64,000 bases of DNA from Numidum massiliense. Lineage in GTDB: Bacteria > Bacillota > Bacilli > Thermoactinomycetales > Novibacillaceae. The notes under the pieces are model-generated. The model was not told the DNA's origin, made no database searches, and was given only the letters and a program-made list of their open reading frames with translations. The position numbers and the translations under genes were made by a program. This document shows positions 1 to 8,552 of the stretch, piece after piece (positions within the stretch are counted from its first letter, which is position 1; every line of letters starts with the position of its first letter). The stretch spans positions 1,605,758 to 1,669,757 of the forward strand of contig NZ_CTDZ01000009.1 in the NCBI RefSeq assembly GCF_001375555.1, read 5' to 3'.

Positions 1-130
1 TGAGTTCCACGACATCGAGTGAATCGGCACCTAAATCGTCGCGAAACGAAGCTGTCGGAACAACTTCAGCAGCGTCGACATCTAACTGCTCGACGATAAT
101 ATTTTTTACGCGTTCAAACGTATCAGCCAC
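1..130 (-). CDS. acpP: Acyl carrier protein (3' part beyond the window)
   Basis: ACP carries growing acyl chains on a phosphopantetheine arm during type II fatty-acid synthesis in the cytosol. Read leftward from a GTG at 130-128, the visible 43 codons give an ACP N-terminus ending in the DSLD motif; its serine receives the phosphopantetheine. A strong AGGAGGTG Shine-Dalgarno lies just upstream (about 134-141). The gene is cut by the window edge, so its C-terminal half is unseen. It follows fabG in the same direction as the last visible gene of the fap operon, the usual place for acpP in Bacillales. Confidence 0.93.
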   Translation of the reverse strand, partial: MADTFERVKNIIVEQLDVDAAEVVPTASFRDDLGADSLDVVEL

Positions 131-250
131 ACGCTCACCTCCTCTCAAGGTATTATACGAAAAACATGGTTAAAAAACTAGGAATTTACATTCTGCCAAT
201 ATCATACATTCAGGCGCACCAACCGTGTTGCCCGGACTTTTTGCAAGACA

Positions 251-314
251 TTACTAACGCATGATCTTACTAACGCATGATCTTACTAAGGCATGATCTT
301 ACTAAGGCATGACC
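251..314. repeat. Four tandem 16-bp repeats over the fabG stop codon
   Basis: The 16-bp unit TTACTAACGCATGATC is repeated at 251-266 and 267-282, then with one or two changes at 283-298 and 299-314. The last copy contains the fabG stop codon (302-304) and final codons, so the array looks like successive duplication of the 3' end of fabG into the fabG-acpP spacer. Confidence 0.9.
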
Positions 315-1051
315 ATACCGCCGTCGACGTGCAACGTCTGCCCTGTCATGTACGCCGCTTCGCTCGAGGCGAGAAAACGGACAACGCCCGCGACATCTTG
401 CGGTTGCCCTAAACGGCCGAGTGGAATTTGCCCCTTGAGCTGCTCTGCCGCTTCCTCTCCTAACTGCGCCGTCATATCTGTCGCGATGAAACCCGGTGCG
501 ACAGCGTTGACGGTAATGCCGCGACTCGCTAGCTCGCGCGCTGCCGTCTTTGTCAAGCCGATGACGCCCGCTTTCGCCGCGACGTAGTTCGCTTGTCCAG
601 CATTGCCGGCGACTCCGACGACGGAAGACAAGTTAACAATGCGGCCATACCGCTGTTTCATCATCGGGCGCGACACGGCTTTAATCCCGTTAAACACGCC
701 TTTTAAGTTCGTCGCGATGACAGCGTCCCAATCGTCTTCTTTCATCCTCACGAGCAAATTGTCGCGGGTTATACCTGCGTTGTTCACCAGTATGTCCAAG
801 CGGCCCCATTCGCGTACGACGCGCTTCACCATCGCTTCCACTTCCGCGTAAACGGCGACGTTCGCTTGCAACGCGATCGCGCGACGGCCGAGCGCCGCAA
901 TTTCGGCGACAACAGCTTGCGCCTTCTCTTCACTTCCAGCGTAGTTGACGACGACGTCGGCACCCGCGGAAGCTAACGCAAGGGCGATTTCTCGCCCGAT
1001 CCCGCGCGAAGCACCGGTTACGAGGGCCGTTTTTCCCGTTAGCTCAATCAC
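302..1051 (-). CDS. fabG: 3-oxoacyl-[ACP] reductase FabG
   Basis: NADPH-dependent reduction of 3-oxoacyl-ACP to 3-hydroxyacyl-ACP in fatty-acid elongation. It is a 249-residue classical short-chain dehydrogenase, normal length for FabG. The cofactor motif TGASRGIG is at residues 12-19, NNAG near 90-93, and the catalytic tetrad is N115, S143, Y156 and K160 (YVAAK). The C-terminus GGMVMP is typical. The start is GTG at 1051, with a GGGGGA Shine-Dalgarno nine bases upstream. It lies between fabD and acpP in the fap operon; the spacer to fabD is 119 bp, with no terminator seen. Confidence 0.96.
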   Translation of the reverse strand: MIELTGKTALVTGASRGIGREIALALASAGADVVVNYAGSEEKAQAVVAEIAALGRRAIALQANVAVYAEVEAMVKRVVREWGRLDILVNNAGITRDNLLVRMKEDDWDAVIATNLKGVFNGIKAVSRPMMKQRYGRIVNLSSVVGVAGNAGQANYVAAKAGVIGLTKTAARELASRGITVNAVAPGFIATDMTAQLGEEAAEQLKGQIPLGRLGQPQDVAGVVRFLASSEAAYMTGQTLHVDGGMVMP

Positions 1052-1170
1052 TTGTCACATTCCCCCAGGCTATAGTTTAACAAAAATCGCAATGTACGGC
1101 TGCCCCATGGACAAAATGCCGCAAAAACGTCTCTTTTAACTGCGCATCCGCATGTTGTCGCGCGAATTGT

Positions 1171-2136
1171 TTACTGTACTTTTTCTGCACTTTGCTGCAA
1201 CTCCTGCAACTTCTCCTGTGTCTCGCGCAACGTTTGGACGTCTTCCACGCTGTACACTGTCGTACGGCGGGCGATTTTGCGCACGAGTCCGCTTAGTACG
1301 CGCCCTGGGCCAATTTCGACGAACGTATCGACCCCTTGTGCAATCATCCAGTTCACACTGTCTTCCCACAGTACGGGCGAAGCAACTTGCCGGACAAGTG
1401 CCGCCCGAATGTCTGTGGCACGCGTGAGTGGTTCGGCGGATACGTTACTGACAACTGATACATTCGCATCGCGTACGTCGACTTCATTTAGTACGTCGCC
1501 AAGCCGTTCTGCCGCTGGCGCCATAAGCGACGAGTGAAACGGTCCACTCACCTCGAGGGGCAACACGCGCCGTGCCCCGGCCGTTTTCGCTTGTTCGCTG
1601 ACCGCTGCGACACCTGCCGCTGTTCCGGAAATGACAATTTGTCCCGGACAGTTGAGGTTTGCTAGCTCTACTGCCCCGTGCACCTTGCTCGCATCGCGGC
1701 AAATGTCCGCCAGCTGCTCGCGCGCGAGCCCGAGAACAGCGGCCATGGCCCCTTCACCGCTCGGCACGGCTTCTTCCATTAACTGCCCCCGCGTACGCAC
1801 CGTCCGTACCGCGTCGGCAAACGCGAGTGACCCGGCAGCAACTAACGCCGCGTATTCGCCGAGGCTGTGGCCGGCGACGTAATCTGGCGCGGGTGCACCC
1901 GCTTGAAACGCCTGCCACAAGGCGATACTCGTCGCTAAAATCGCTGGCTGTGTGTTTACCGTCTGCCGCAGCGCCTCCTCCGGCCCGTGAAAACAGAGCG
2001 CGGATAACTTCTCGCCGAGTGCACCGTCCGCCGCCGCGAATACGTCTTGCGCAGCGGCGAATTCGTCTGCAGCCGCCGCACCCATGCCAACGTATTGCGA
2101 ACCTTGACCCGGGAAAATATAGGCAATTTTACCCAT
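1171..2136 (-). CDS. fabD: Malonyl-CoA:ACP transacylase FabD
   Basis: Moves malonyl from CoA to ACP, feeding the condensing enzymes. The N-terminal oxyanion motif FPGQGSQ is present. The nucleophile is the serine of [10 protein letters not shown] (about residue 91) and the catalytic histidine lies in GPFHSS (near 200). I start at the ATG at 2136 ([14 protein letters not shown]), which fits the family. A GTG four codons earlier is possible but less typical. The start overlaps the end of fabH by 8 bp, suggesting translational coupling. The C-terminal 20 residues are charged and glutamine-rich, as in many Bacillales FabD proteins. Confidence 0.95.
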   Translation of the reverse strand: MGKIAYIFPGQGSQYVGMGAAAADEFAAAQDVFAAADGALGEKLSALCFHGPEEALRQTVNTQPAILATSIALWQAFQAGAPAPDYVAGHSLGEYAALVAAGSLAFADAVRTVRTRGQLMEEAVPSGEGAMAAVLGLAREQLADICRDASKVHGAVELANLNCPGQIVISGTAAGVAAVSEQAKTAGARRVLPLEVSGPFHSSLMAPAAERLGDVLNEVDVRDANVSVVSNVSAEPLTRATDIRAALVRQVASPVLWEDSVNWMIAQGVDTFVEIGPGRVLSGLVRKIARRTTVYSVEDVQTLRETQEKLQELQQSAEKVQ

Positions 2137-3148
2137 CGACACACACACCTTGCGGGGCCCACGTCAACGCTGCGGCACCCCACGTCAACCCGCCGCCAAA
2201 ACCGACTAAGATCACGCGGTCGCCGTCATGTACGCGGCCAGTCCGCACTGCTTCGTCCAATGCGACCGGAATCGACGCCGACGACATGTTTCCGTAGCGG
2301 TCGACGTTCACGACGACACTGTCTTCCCGCATTTTTAGCCGGTTAGCTGCGGACTCGATGATGCGAATATTCGCTTGGTGCGGTACGAGAAAATCGATCG
2401 CGTCTTTACGCCAGCCCGCCTTTTCTAACACCTTCTCCGAAGCGGTCTGCATGACGCGCACAGCGAACTTAAACACTTCGCGTCCGTTCATGTACGTATA
2501 CTGCATGCGCTCATCGAGCACCTCTTGACTAATCGGATGCCGTGAACCGCCGCCGCGCTGATTGAGCAAGTGGCCGCCCGAGCCGTCGGCACCTAAATCG
2601 AACGCTTGGAAACCGCGGTCTTCAGCTACTGGGCCGAGTACCGCTGCGCCAGCGCCGTCGCCGAACAGCACACACGTATTGCGATCGGTCCAATCGGTAA
2701 TTTTCGATAAACAATCGACGCCGACGACTAGCACGTAGCGGTACGTACCGCTATGAATGAATTGTGAGCCGACCGACAACCCGTACAGGAAGCCGGCACA
2801 CGCTGCCGACAAGTCGAAGGTCGCGGCGTTTTTAGCCCCCAATTGGTCTTGTAAAATGCACGCTGTCGCAGGGAAAGACATGTCCGGCGTCACCGTGGCG
2901 ACGATGATTAAGTCGAGTTGTTCGGCACTAATGCCCGCCGCTTCTAAGGCGCGCTGTGAAGCGGGCAATGCCAAATCTGACGACGCCTGGTCTTCCCGCG
3001 CAATGCGCCGTTCGCGAATACCCGTCCGCGTCGTAATCCATTCGTCGCTCGTATCTACCATCTTCTCTAAATCTTTGTTCGTTAATACTTTCTCGGGCAA
3101 ATAAGCCCCTGTGCCGATAATGCCAGCAGCTGTTAAACGCGTAGTCAC
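2129..3148 (-). CDS. fabH: 3-oxoacyl-ACP synthase III FabH
   Basis: Starts fatty-acid synthesis by condensing acetyl- or branched short-chain acyl-CoA with malonyl-ACP. The length is 339 residues. The catalytic triad is visible: C117 in SAACAGF, H257 in VPHQAN and N287 in YGNMSSAS. The last motif is GNM rather than the common GNT, with the catalytic Asn intact. It starts at GTG 3148 with GGGAGTG upstream and overlaps the plsX stop by 4 bp (GTGA). Its place between plsX and fabD is seen in Paenibacillaceae- and Alicyclobacillus-type genomes and differs from B. subtilis, where fabH lies elsewhere. Confidence 0.95.
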   Translation of the reverse strand: MTTRLTAAGIIGTGAYLPEKVLTNKDLEKMVDTSDEWITTRTGIRERRIAREDQASSDLALPASQRALEAAGISAEQLDLIIVATVTPDMSFPATACILQDQLGAKNAATFDLSAACAGFLYGLSVGSQFIHSGTYRYVLVVGVDCLSKITDWTDRNTCVLFGDGAGAAVLGPVAEDRGFQAFDLGADGSGGHLLNQRGGGSRHPISQEVLDERMQYTYMNGREVFKFAVRVMQTASEKVLEKAGWRKDAIDFLVPHQANIRIIESAANRLKMREDSVVVNVDRYGNMSSASIPVALDEAVRTGRVHDGDRVILVGFGGGLTWGAAALTWAPQGVCVDG

Positions 3149-4143
3149 GATCGTTCACTCCCTTTTAAGTCTTCGCTAATTTGTGCAATCACCTGATGTT
3201 CCACATACTTTTTCGCTTGAACGACCGCATTTTTCATCGCTTTTTCATCAGAGGAACCGTGGCTTTTGACGACGGCGCCTTTGAGGCCGAGTAGCGGCGC
3301 GCCCCCGTACTCCGCGTAATCTAGCTGGTTCTTAAAGCGGCGTAAGCTCGGTTTTAAAACGGCAGCCGCCAATTTATTCGGTAATGTGCGCGTCATTTCC
3401 TGCTTCAATGCCGTTAAAATCGCTGCAGCCGCCCCTTCGATACTTTTTAACAAAATGTTACCGGAAAAACCGTCGCAAACGAGCACGTCACACGCGCCGT
3501 TTAACACGTCGCGCGCCTCGACATTGCCGACGAAGTGGAACGGCATTTCTTGTAGCAGCGGATACACAGATTTCGTCAGCTCATTCCCTTTCGCCGCTTC
3601 CGTCCCGATGTTCAGTAAACCGATCCGCGGTTTAGCTATGTCTCGTACCTTTTTTGCATATATATCGCCCATGAGTGCATACTGTCGTAAATGTTCCGCC
3701 TTGGCGTCGGCGTTCGCCCCGACGTCGAGCACGAGCGTCCCTCGTCCGTCCATCGTCGGAAAAAGCGGGGCGAGAGCCGGCCGCTCAATGCCGCGGATAC
3801 GCCCGACGACGAACAGGCCAGCCGCCATGAGCGCGCCGGTATTGCCGGCGCTAATCGCCACATCGGCCTCCCCGTCGCGCACGAGCGCACAAGCTTTTAC
3901 GAGAGAGGCCTCTTTTTTGCGCCGCACGGCGCGAACGGGTTCTTCGTCGGTTGCGATCACTTCTGTCGTATGGACAACCGACACGTTCGCGGGAAGCTTA
4001 CCGGCGACTGCTGCGATTTTTTGTTCGTCCCCGACGAGAATGAGCGCGACATCCGAAAACGCCTCTGCCGCAGCGATTGTTCCCCGCACTGGTGCTTCCG
4101 GGGCGCTGTCGCCGCCCATGGCATCAATCGCTATGCGAATCAT
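3145..4143 (-). CDS. plsX: Phosphate acyltransferase PlsX
   Basis: Converts acyl-ACP to acyl-phosphate, the acyl donor for PlsY in phospholipid synthesis; a peripheral membrane enzyme. The 332-residue length is typical. The N-terminus [19 protein letters not shown] and the segment [14 protein letters not shown] are family hallmarks, as is [11 protein letters not shown]. It overlaps fapR by 20 bp at its start and fabH by 4 bp at its end, so fapR-plsX-fabH-fabD is one tightly coupled unit. The fatty-acid kinase pair at 15.8-18.4 kb makes the same acyl-phosphate from free fatty acids. Confidence 0.95.
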   Translation of the reverse strand: MIRIAIDAMGGDSAPEAPVRGTIAAAEAFSDVALILVGDEQKIAAVAGKLPANVSVVHTTEVIATDEEPVRAVRRKKEASLVKACALVRDGEADVAISAGNTGALMAAGLFVVGRIRGIERPALAPLFPTMDGRGTLVLDVGANADAKAEHLRQYALMGDIYAKKVRDIAKPRIGLLNIGTEAAKGNELTKSVYPLLQEMPFHFVGNVEARDVLNGACDVLVCDGFSGNILLKSIEGAAAAILTALKQEMTRTLPNKLAAAVLKPSLRRFKNQLDYAEYGGAPLLGLKGAVVKSHGSSDEKAMKNAVVQAKKYVEHQVIAQISEDLKGSERS

Positions 4144-4711
4144 CTTCCGTCACCCTTTCCAACGGGCCGTGAAAAATGTCAAACGTCCCGTGACATACCA
4201 ATTGTTGCTGAACGTACGTTTTTACTTCGATGTGTGTACGGTGCGACTTTCGCTGAATGACTTCGGCTTTAGCCACACACTTGTCCCCGAGTACGACTGG
4301 TTTTAGAAAACGGACCGACGAGGTGGCCGTCAAGGCGACTTCTTTGTTAATTAAAGCGATCGCCAGCGAATTCGCCTGCGCAAATAGATGGTGACCGCGC
4401 GCAATCCGATTGCGCGAAAAAACGTGTTTCGACTGCACGTCAAATACAGAAATGCCGCGATGATCTAATTCCAAATCGATAATTTCTCCAATTACTTCGT
4501 CTGGCGGCAACGAACGGACGTTGTCATACGTCTTCTCCGCCATACTCTTTACCCGCTCGCGCAGTTCGGGAATGCCGAGTTCCATCCGGTCAAGGCGAAT
4601 CGTCTGAATACTGACATTAAAATGCGCGGCCATAGCTTCGTCGGTGATAAACGGATTGTCCTTCCAGCGCTCGCTAAGTGCTCGTTGTCGCTCCCGTTTG
4701 GATAGACGCAC
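4124..4711 (-). CDS. fapR: Fatty-acid biosynthesis repressor FapR
   Basis: Malonyl-CoA-responsive repressor of lipid-synthesis genes. It has 195 residues. The N-terminal DeoR-like helix-turn-helix spans about 1-60 (FITDEAMAAHFNVSIQTIRLD) and the C-terminal hotdog effector domain about 90-185. Start is GTG 4711 after a GAGGTGG ribosome site. It is the first gene of the fap operon and reads into plsX. The promoter carries a FapR-type operator, so autoregulation is expected. In B. subtilis, recG directly precedes fapR. Here recG is about 9 kb away, separated by the ylb block. Confidence 0.95.
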   Translation of the reverse strand: MRLSKRERQRALSERWKDNPFITDEAMAAHFNVSIQTIRLDRMELGIPELRERVKSMAEKTYDNVRSLPPDEVIGEIIDLELDHRGISVFDVQSKHVFSRNRIARGHHLFAQANSLAIALINKEVALTATSSVRFLKPVVLGDKCVAKAEVIQRKSHRTHIEVKTYVQQQLVCHGTFDIFHGPLERVTEDDSHSD

Positions 4712-4728
4712 GTGTTCACCACCTCATT

Positions 4729-4778
4729 ATAATACCAGGTACTAAACGTAGTATAAAAGAAACTGCTGCACTTGGCAA
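4729..4778 (-). promoter_or_regulatory. fap operon promoter with FapR operator
   Basis: On the minus strand, -35 TTGCCA (4778-4773) is followed by a 17-base spacer and -10 TATACT (4755-4750), placing transcription start near 4743. The 17-bp imperfect palindrome TTAGTACCTGGTATTAT (4745-4729) covers that start and closely resembles the known FapR box. This layout predicts repression that is relieved by malonyl-CoA. Confidence 0.85.
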
Positions 4779-4903
4779 GCACAGAAGACAAAGAAAAAAA
4801 ACGCCTATAGCCCGTTTTTAACGCGTAGCCGCGGGTGCCTTTTCTGTTTTCCGGCTGAACGTTTATTCAGGGAGAGGGGACTGTTTGACGTTGTTTTAAA
4901 AAG

Positions 4904-4933
4904 CAAAAAAGACAAAACCGATGCGGTTCTGCC
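4904..4933 (-). terminator. Intrinsic terminator after rpmF
   Basis: On the minus strand a stem of about 10 bp (GGCAGAACCG pairing with CGGTTTTGTC around a CAT loop) is followed by TTTTTT. It lies 20 bp past the rpmF stop and before the fapR promoter, separating the two units. Confidence 0.8.
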
Positions 4934-4952
4934 TTTGCTTATGCGCCGAAAC

Positions 4953-5126
4953 TCACACTTCGACAACTTCGTTACCTTTGTAGGTGCCGCAGTTTTTGCA
5001 CACGCGGTGGGCTAATTTCATCTCACCGCACTGCGAGCAACGCACCATGCCCGGTACGGACAGTTTAAAGTGCGTGCGGCGCTTGTTTTTGCGCGTCTTC
5101 GATGTCCGTCTTTTCGGTACTGCCAT
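4953..5126 (-). CDS. rpmF: 50S ribosomal protein L32
   Basis: A 57-residue ribosomal protein of the large subunit. The N-terminus [17 protein letters not shown] is the L32 signature. Four cysteines form the zinc-binding pattern CSQC...CKNC at residues 30-33 and 43-46, so this is the zinc-containing form. ATG start at 5126 with an AGGAGGTGT ribosome site. It lies 42 bp after yceD and ends in a clear terminator; yceD-rpmF is a conserved pair across Firmicutes. Confidence 0.97.
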   Translation of the reverse strand: MAVPKRRTSKTRKNKRRTHFKLSVPGMVRCSQCGEMKLAHRVCKNCGTYKGNEVVEV

Positions 5127-5168
5127 GTAGACACCTCCTATTCACCATCCGACAACTTGACACGACGC

Positions 5169-5690
5169 TCACTTACTCGTGTCGTTTTCTTTGGAAAAAA
5201 ACTTTTCAAGTTCTTGTAAGCGCGGGTCGATTTGCTCGATTTTGCAAGCGCATGTTGAAACGTTACGGTTGACGCCACAACGCGGACACAGTCCCTGGCA
5301 GTCGTCCCGACAAACAGGAACAAACGGAATCGCCAGTAGTAACGTCTCTCGCACGTAAGGTACCAGATCGATCGTATCTGAAGCAATCGCGTGTACGTCG
5401 GCATCGTCGGCAAACTGTTCCTGCCACTCGTCCTCGGGAACGAACACTTCGTGCCAATCGACCGCTAGCGGCAGCGGAAATGCCGTCAAGCATTTGGCAC
5501 ACACGAGTTCGAGTTCTGCTGTCAGTTCTCCGTCCAACACGTACCTGCCTCCGGCAAAGCGGAGTCGCGCTTTTGCGTGGACAGACGTCTCTTGCCTCAC
5601 GTGTGGATGCACGTCCGATAAATCGACCGTCTCGCAAAAATCGACAGTTTCCTTTCCCCGCAGCCGTATGTCCCGTAAGCGAACTTGCAT
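5169..5690 (-). CDS. yceD: YceD family (DUF177) protein, upstream of rpmF
   Basis: DUF177/YceD proteins accompany rpmF in most bacteria and are linked to 23S rRNA accumulation; the mechanism is not settled. Starting at ATG 5690 (MQVRLRDIRL), with AGGAGTGAGG upstream, it has 173 residues. The family features are a cysteine pair in CAKC near residue 65 and a C-terminal zinc-like cluster CRDDCQGLCPRCG followed by CAC. A longer upstream reading frame exists but has no ribosome site and does not match the family. Transcribed with rpmF from the promoter at 5758-5787. Confidence 0.88.
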   Translation of the reverse strand: MQVRLRDIRLRGKETVDFCETVDLSDVHPHVRQETSVHAKARLRFAGGRYVLDGELTAELELVCAKCLTAFPLPLAVDWHEVFVPEDEWQEQFADDADVHAIASDTIDLVPYVRETLLLAIPFVPVCRDDCQGLCPRCGVNRNVSTCACKIEQIDPRLQELEKFFSKENDTSK

Positions 5691-5757
5691 GAACCTCACT
5701 CCTAGCTGTGCGCCACATCGCTCGCTTCTCCGCCCGTTTTTACACTGAACATCCACC

Positions 5758-5787
5758 ATTATAGCTGTGATCCGCAATTATTGTCAA
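5758..5787 (-). promoter_or_regulatory. SigA promoter for yceD-rpmF
   Basis: On the minus strand a consensus -35 TTGACA (5787-5782), an 18-base spacer and a consensus -10 TATAAT (5763-5758). It lies 68 bp upstream of the yceD start. A TATAAT for the divergent tmcAL gene is visible on the plus strand at 5808-5813, without a good -35. Confidence 0.85.
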
Positions 5788-5852
5788 TGTGTGCACCGAA
5801 AATGATGTATAATAACGGCGACAAACTTCCATTTCCAGATCGAGGTGATTGC

Positions 5853-7235
5853 ATGCGCACCGTCGGAATCGTCGTCGAATACAACCCATTTCACAACGGA
5901 CACTTATACCATCTACAACAGGCGCAACAGGTAAGCGGCGCAGAGGCGGTCGTCGCTGTGATGAGTGGGTATTTTTTACAGCGGGGTGAACCGGCGCTGC
6001 TCGATAAGTGGATGCGGGCGGAAATGGCCCTCCGCAGCGGCGTAGACCTCGTGTTGGAAATTCCTACTGTCTACGCTTGTCAGCCAGCCGAATGGTTCGC
6101 CTACGGCGCCGTTGCCACGTTAGAGGCGACTGGCGTCGTCGATTACTTATGCTTCGGCAGCGAGAGCGGCGGGCTTGCACCTCTTCAGCGCGTCGCGCGG
6201 ACCGTTGCCACTGAATCGAAGCAGCTAACGACTGCACTAAAACGCTTCTTAAAAAAAGGCTACAGTTATCCGCGCGCCTACAGTGCCGCTCTTACCGAAC
6301 GGCACCCAGACGCCTTCACGGAACTGACACAACCGAATAACGTACTCGGACTTGGCTATTTAACGGCGCTCCATCAGTTAAACAGCCGGATCGAACCGCT
6401 CACCATTCGCCGCGAAAAAAGCGGCTACAACGAGACGCGATTGACCGACGCGCGCATCGCCAGCGCGACGGCAATCCGCAAAACGTGGCTCGAGACGGGC
6501 GATCTCACAGCGATCCACCCGTACGTGCCACAGACGACGTACGATCTCCTCACCCGCGCCGTGTCCAGCGGCGTACGGCCCGTTACGTGGGAAGCGCTGC
6601 GGCAGGCGGTCTTTACGAAAATCGCGACGTTGTCGCCGGAGGAATTGCGCGCGATATACGACGTCGGCGAGGGGCTAGAATACCGCCTACAGCGGCAACT
6701 GTTCCGCGCGGCACAACGACATGCGAAAGGGACTGACAACAGGACAGACCGCCCGTTAGCGACGGAGGCCATGGAGGCCATGGAGGCGACGGATGTTTGG
6801 GCTAATCTATCCGTTTACGACTACATCGCCGCGTTAAAGACGAAGCGGTATACGTGGGCACACCTGCAGCGCATCCTGACGTACGTGTTACTCGGCTTGC
6901 GCAAAAGCGACCTCACGCGCTCAGTGCTCGACAACGGGCCGTCATACATTCGCGTGCTCGGGTTTACCCCACGCGGCCGCACACTACTCAAAACGATGAA
7001 AGCCCGTGCGACTGTGCCGATACTTACGCGCATTGGGCGCGAACGCCCCCCTATGTTAGAGTGTGACCTACGCGCCGCCGCCGTTTACGCCTTAGCGAGT
7101 GAAGCCCGCTTGCCACTCACAGTGGAATACGAGCGGGCACCGGTATACGTAGGCGAAACGGATCGGTCGCGAACTACGGCGCAAGATTACTCAGAAGGTG
7201 CAGACTTTCGTTTGGGTCGCAAGGCCTCTAAATAA
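5853..7235 (+). CDS. tmcAL: tRNA(Met) cytidine acetate ligase TmcAL (YlbM)
   Basis: Forms N4-acetylcytidine at the wobble base of elongator tRNA-Met using acetate and ATP, via a nucleotidyltransferase fold. The N-terminus MRTVGIVVEYNPFHNGHLYH contains the HxGH-type nucleotide motif. The start is ATG 5853 with GAGGTGATTGC in front; upstream codons lack support. At 460 residues it is longer than B. subtilis YlbM (about 415). Part of the excess is a variable segment near residues 295-315 encoded by three 9-bp repeats (6764-6790) giving AMEAMEATD. Its 3' end overlaps the convergent sepM by 49 bp. Confidence 0.9.
   Translation: MRTVGIVVEYNPFHNGHLYHLQQAQQVSGAEAVVAVMSGYFLQRGEPALLDKWMRAEMALRSGVDLVLEIPTVYACQPAEWFAYGAVATLEATGVVDYLCFGSESGGLAPLQRVARTVATESKQLTTALKRFLKKGYSYPRAYSAALTERHPDAFTELTQPNNVLGLGYLTALHQLNSRIEPLTIRREKSGYNETRLTDARIASATAIRKTWLETGDLTAIHPYVPQTTYDLLTRAVSSGVRPVTWEALRQAVFTKIATLSPEELRAIYDVGEGLEYRLQRQLFRAAQRHAKGTDNRTDRPLATEAMEAMEATDVWANLSVYDYIAALKTKRYTWAHLQRILTYVLLGLRKSDLTRSVLDNGPSYIRVLGFTPRGRTLLKTMKARATVPILTRIGRERPPMLECDLRAAAVYALASEARLPLTVEYERAPVYVGETDRSRTTAQDYSEGADFRLGRKASK
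6764..6790. repeat. Three 9-bp tandem repeats inside tmcAL
   Basis: The unit GGAGGCCAT occurs three times, the last changed to GGAGGCGAC. The repeats keep frame and encode the variable stretch TEAMEAMEATD, a likely slippage-driven length polymorphism. Confidence 0.8.
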
Positions 7236-8254
7236 GCGATGGCCTCATCGATATCTTTCACTGGTACGATGTCCAGCGCCGTCCCGAGATCGCGCGCCTT
7301 TTTAGCGGCGTCTGCTGCGTTCGAATCGTGTGGACCCACATCGGCAGGCACGAAGAAAATGTCGGCACCTTGTTTGTCAGCTGCGGCCACCTTATGGGTG
7401 ACCCCGCCGATTTGCCCGACCTTGCCCGCTGAATCGATCGTTCCCGTACCAGCGATGTGGTACCCTTTCGTCAAGTCGGGTCCGGTCAGTTGGTTGTATA
7501 CTTCTAAAGCCATCATCAAACCGGCTGACGGTCCGCCGATATCGTCCATCTCGATCCGAACAGTCGGCGAGGTCGTCACGGTCCGCTCCGTCGACTGGTA
7601 AATACCGATTCCGGCGCGGCCGTCTGCCAGCTTCGTCAACCGCATGCGTTCGGTACGTTCTTTTCCCCCGCGCTGGATTGTTAACGTAACGAACTCGCCC
7701 GCGCGCTTCTGTTGCATCAGAGTTAACAGTTGCTCGCCCGAATCGACAGCTGTCCCATCGACCCGTTTGATCACGTCACTCGGCTGTAGCACTTTTTCGG
7801 CGGGCGACCCTTTAATCGTTCGAATGACGCGAACCCCGTTCAGTTTCTCGGCCACTTGAACGTCTACACCATTCGCTTGCGCTTTTCGAAAGGCGACCAA
7901 TAGCGCGTCGTCTTGCGAGTTTTGCATCTGCAGTAACTGTCGCTCTCGGTACTCGGCCGGTGTTTCATCAGCTCCGAGCATTTGCTCGTGCTTAATGAGA
8001 TCGACATACGGGTTGACGAGTGCATACATGTACAGGGCGGCGTTCCCGTTTTGCATCGTCACCGTGACCAACATAAAAGTCCCTTGTTCTTTCGTCTTCG
8101 TTTCCTCTACATCAATGTGTGGCTTCAAAGCGATAGCCGAGCCTGGAGTCGCGATGTAGTAAGGCACCGGTATGAAAAACAACACCGTCACGACGAGCGC
8201 CAAGCCGACGACACTGCCTATTAGCCGTTTGTAATTTCGTCTGTATCTGCCCAC
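7187..8254 (-). CDS. ylbL: SepM-type PDZ/Lon-like serine protease (YlbL)
   Basis: Membrane-anchored protease that acts outside the membrane. SepM processes the competence peptide in streptococci, and YlbL in B. subtilis is linked to degradation of a cell-division inhibitor after DNA damage. One N-terminal membrane segment (about residues 12-32), a PDZ domain (about 136-198) and a C-terminal Lon-type protease domain with the Ser-Lys dyad: S243 in GGPSAGLM and K288 in GVTHKVAAA. I place the start at GTG 8254, behind AGGAAGG; a GTG seven codons earlier is possible. The last 49 bp overlap the convergent tmcAL. The 298 bp between this gene and ylbJ show no clear gene. Confidence 0.9.
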   Translation of the reverse strand: MGRYRRNYKRLIGSVVGLALVVTVLFFIPVPYYIATPGSAIALKPHIDVEETKTKEQGTFMLVTVTMQNGNAALYMYALVNPYVDLIKHEQMLGADETPAEYRERQLLQMQNSQDDALLVAFRKAQANGVDVQVAEKLNGVRVIRTIKGSPAEKVLQPSDVIKRVDGTAVDSGEQLLTLMQQKRAGEFVTLTIQRGGKERTERMRLTKLADGRAGIGIYQSTERTVTTSPTVRIEMDDIGGPSAGLMMALEVYNQLTGPDLTKGYHIAGTGTIDSAGKVGQIGGVTHKVAAADKQGADIFFVPADVGPHDSNAADAAKKARDLGTALDIVPVKDIDEAIAYLEALRPKRKSAPSE

Positions 8255-8552
8255 GGCAAACTTCCTTCCTATCACTTGCTTCTCCTACACTCGCTTCGCG
8301 CCGTGCCTCGTCCCACCTTACACGTGCTCACACAAGCTCACACAGTATGTTCACGTCGTTGCTGGCGCCGCATCGCATATCAACATTTCATCTCGTCAAG
8401 CAAAGCGTGCTCTACGCCCGCCCCCTACCTCGTCGTTAGTGTTTATTTTCACACTGTTTTTCATGCAGTTTCGCGTTGGCTGAAGCTTGGTCTATTTTGA
8501 AAAGCGCGTACGTACATATGAAAATAACACGTCCAGCGACTGGAGGATTCAC

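Noticed and set aside
2285-2295. GNM instead of GNT in the FabH active-site motif as a sign of altered activity
   Set aside because: The catalytic Asn, Cys and His are intact and the neighbouring residue is tolerant, so I do not treat it as a functional change.
1659-2297. 212-codon plus-strand frame over fabD/fabH
   Set aside because: Extremely Arg/Pro-rich antisense sequence. Both minus-strand genes are clear.
3386-4306. 306-codon open frame on the plus strand
   Set aside because: It lies antisense to plsX and fapR, both with full family motifs. Its product is Ser/Ala/Arg-rich shadow sequence and it has no ribosome site.
8255-8552. SigE promoter for ylbJ
   Set aside because: Partial matches such as CATATGAA are present, but the -35 and the spacing do not fit the consensus.
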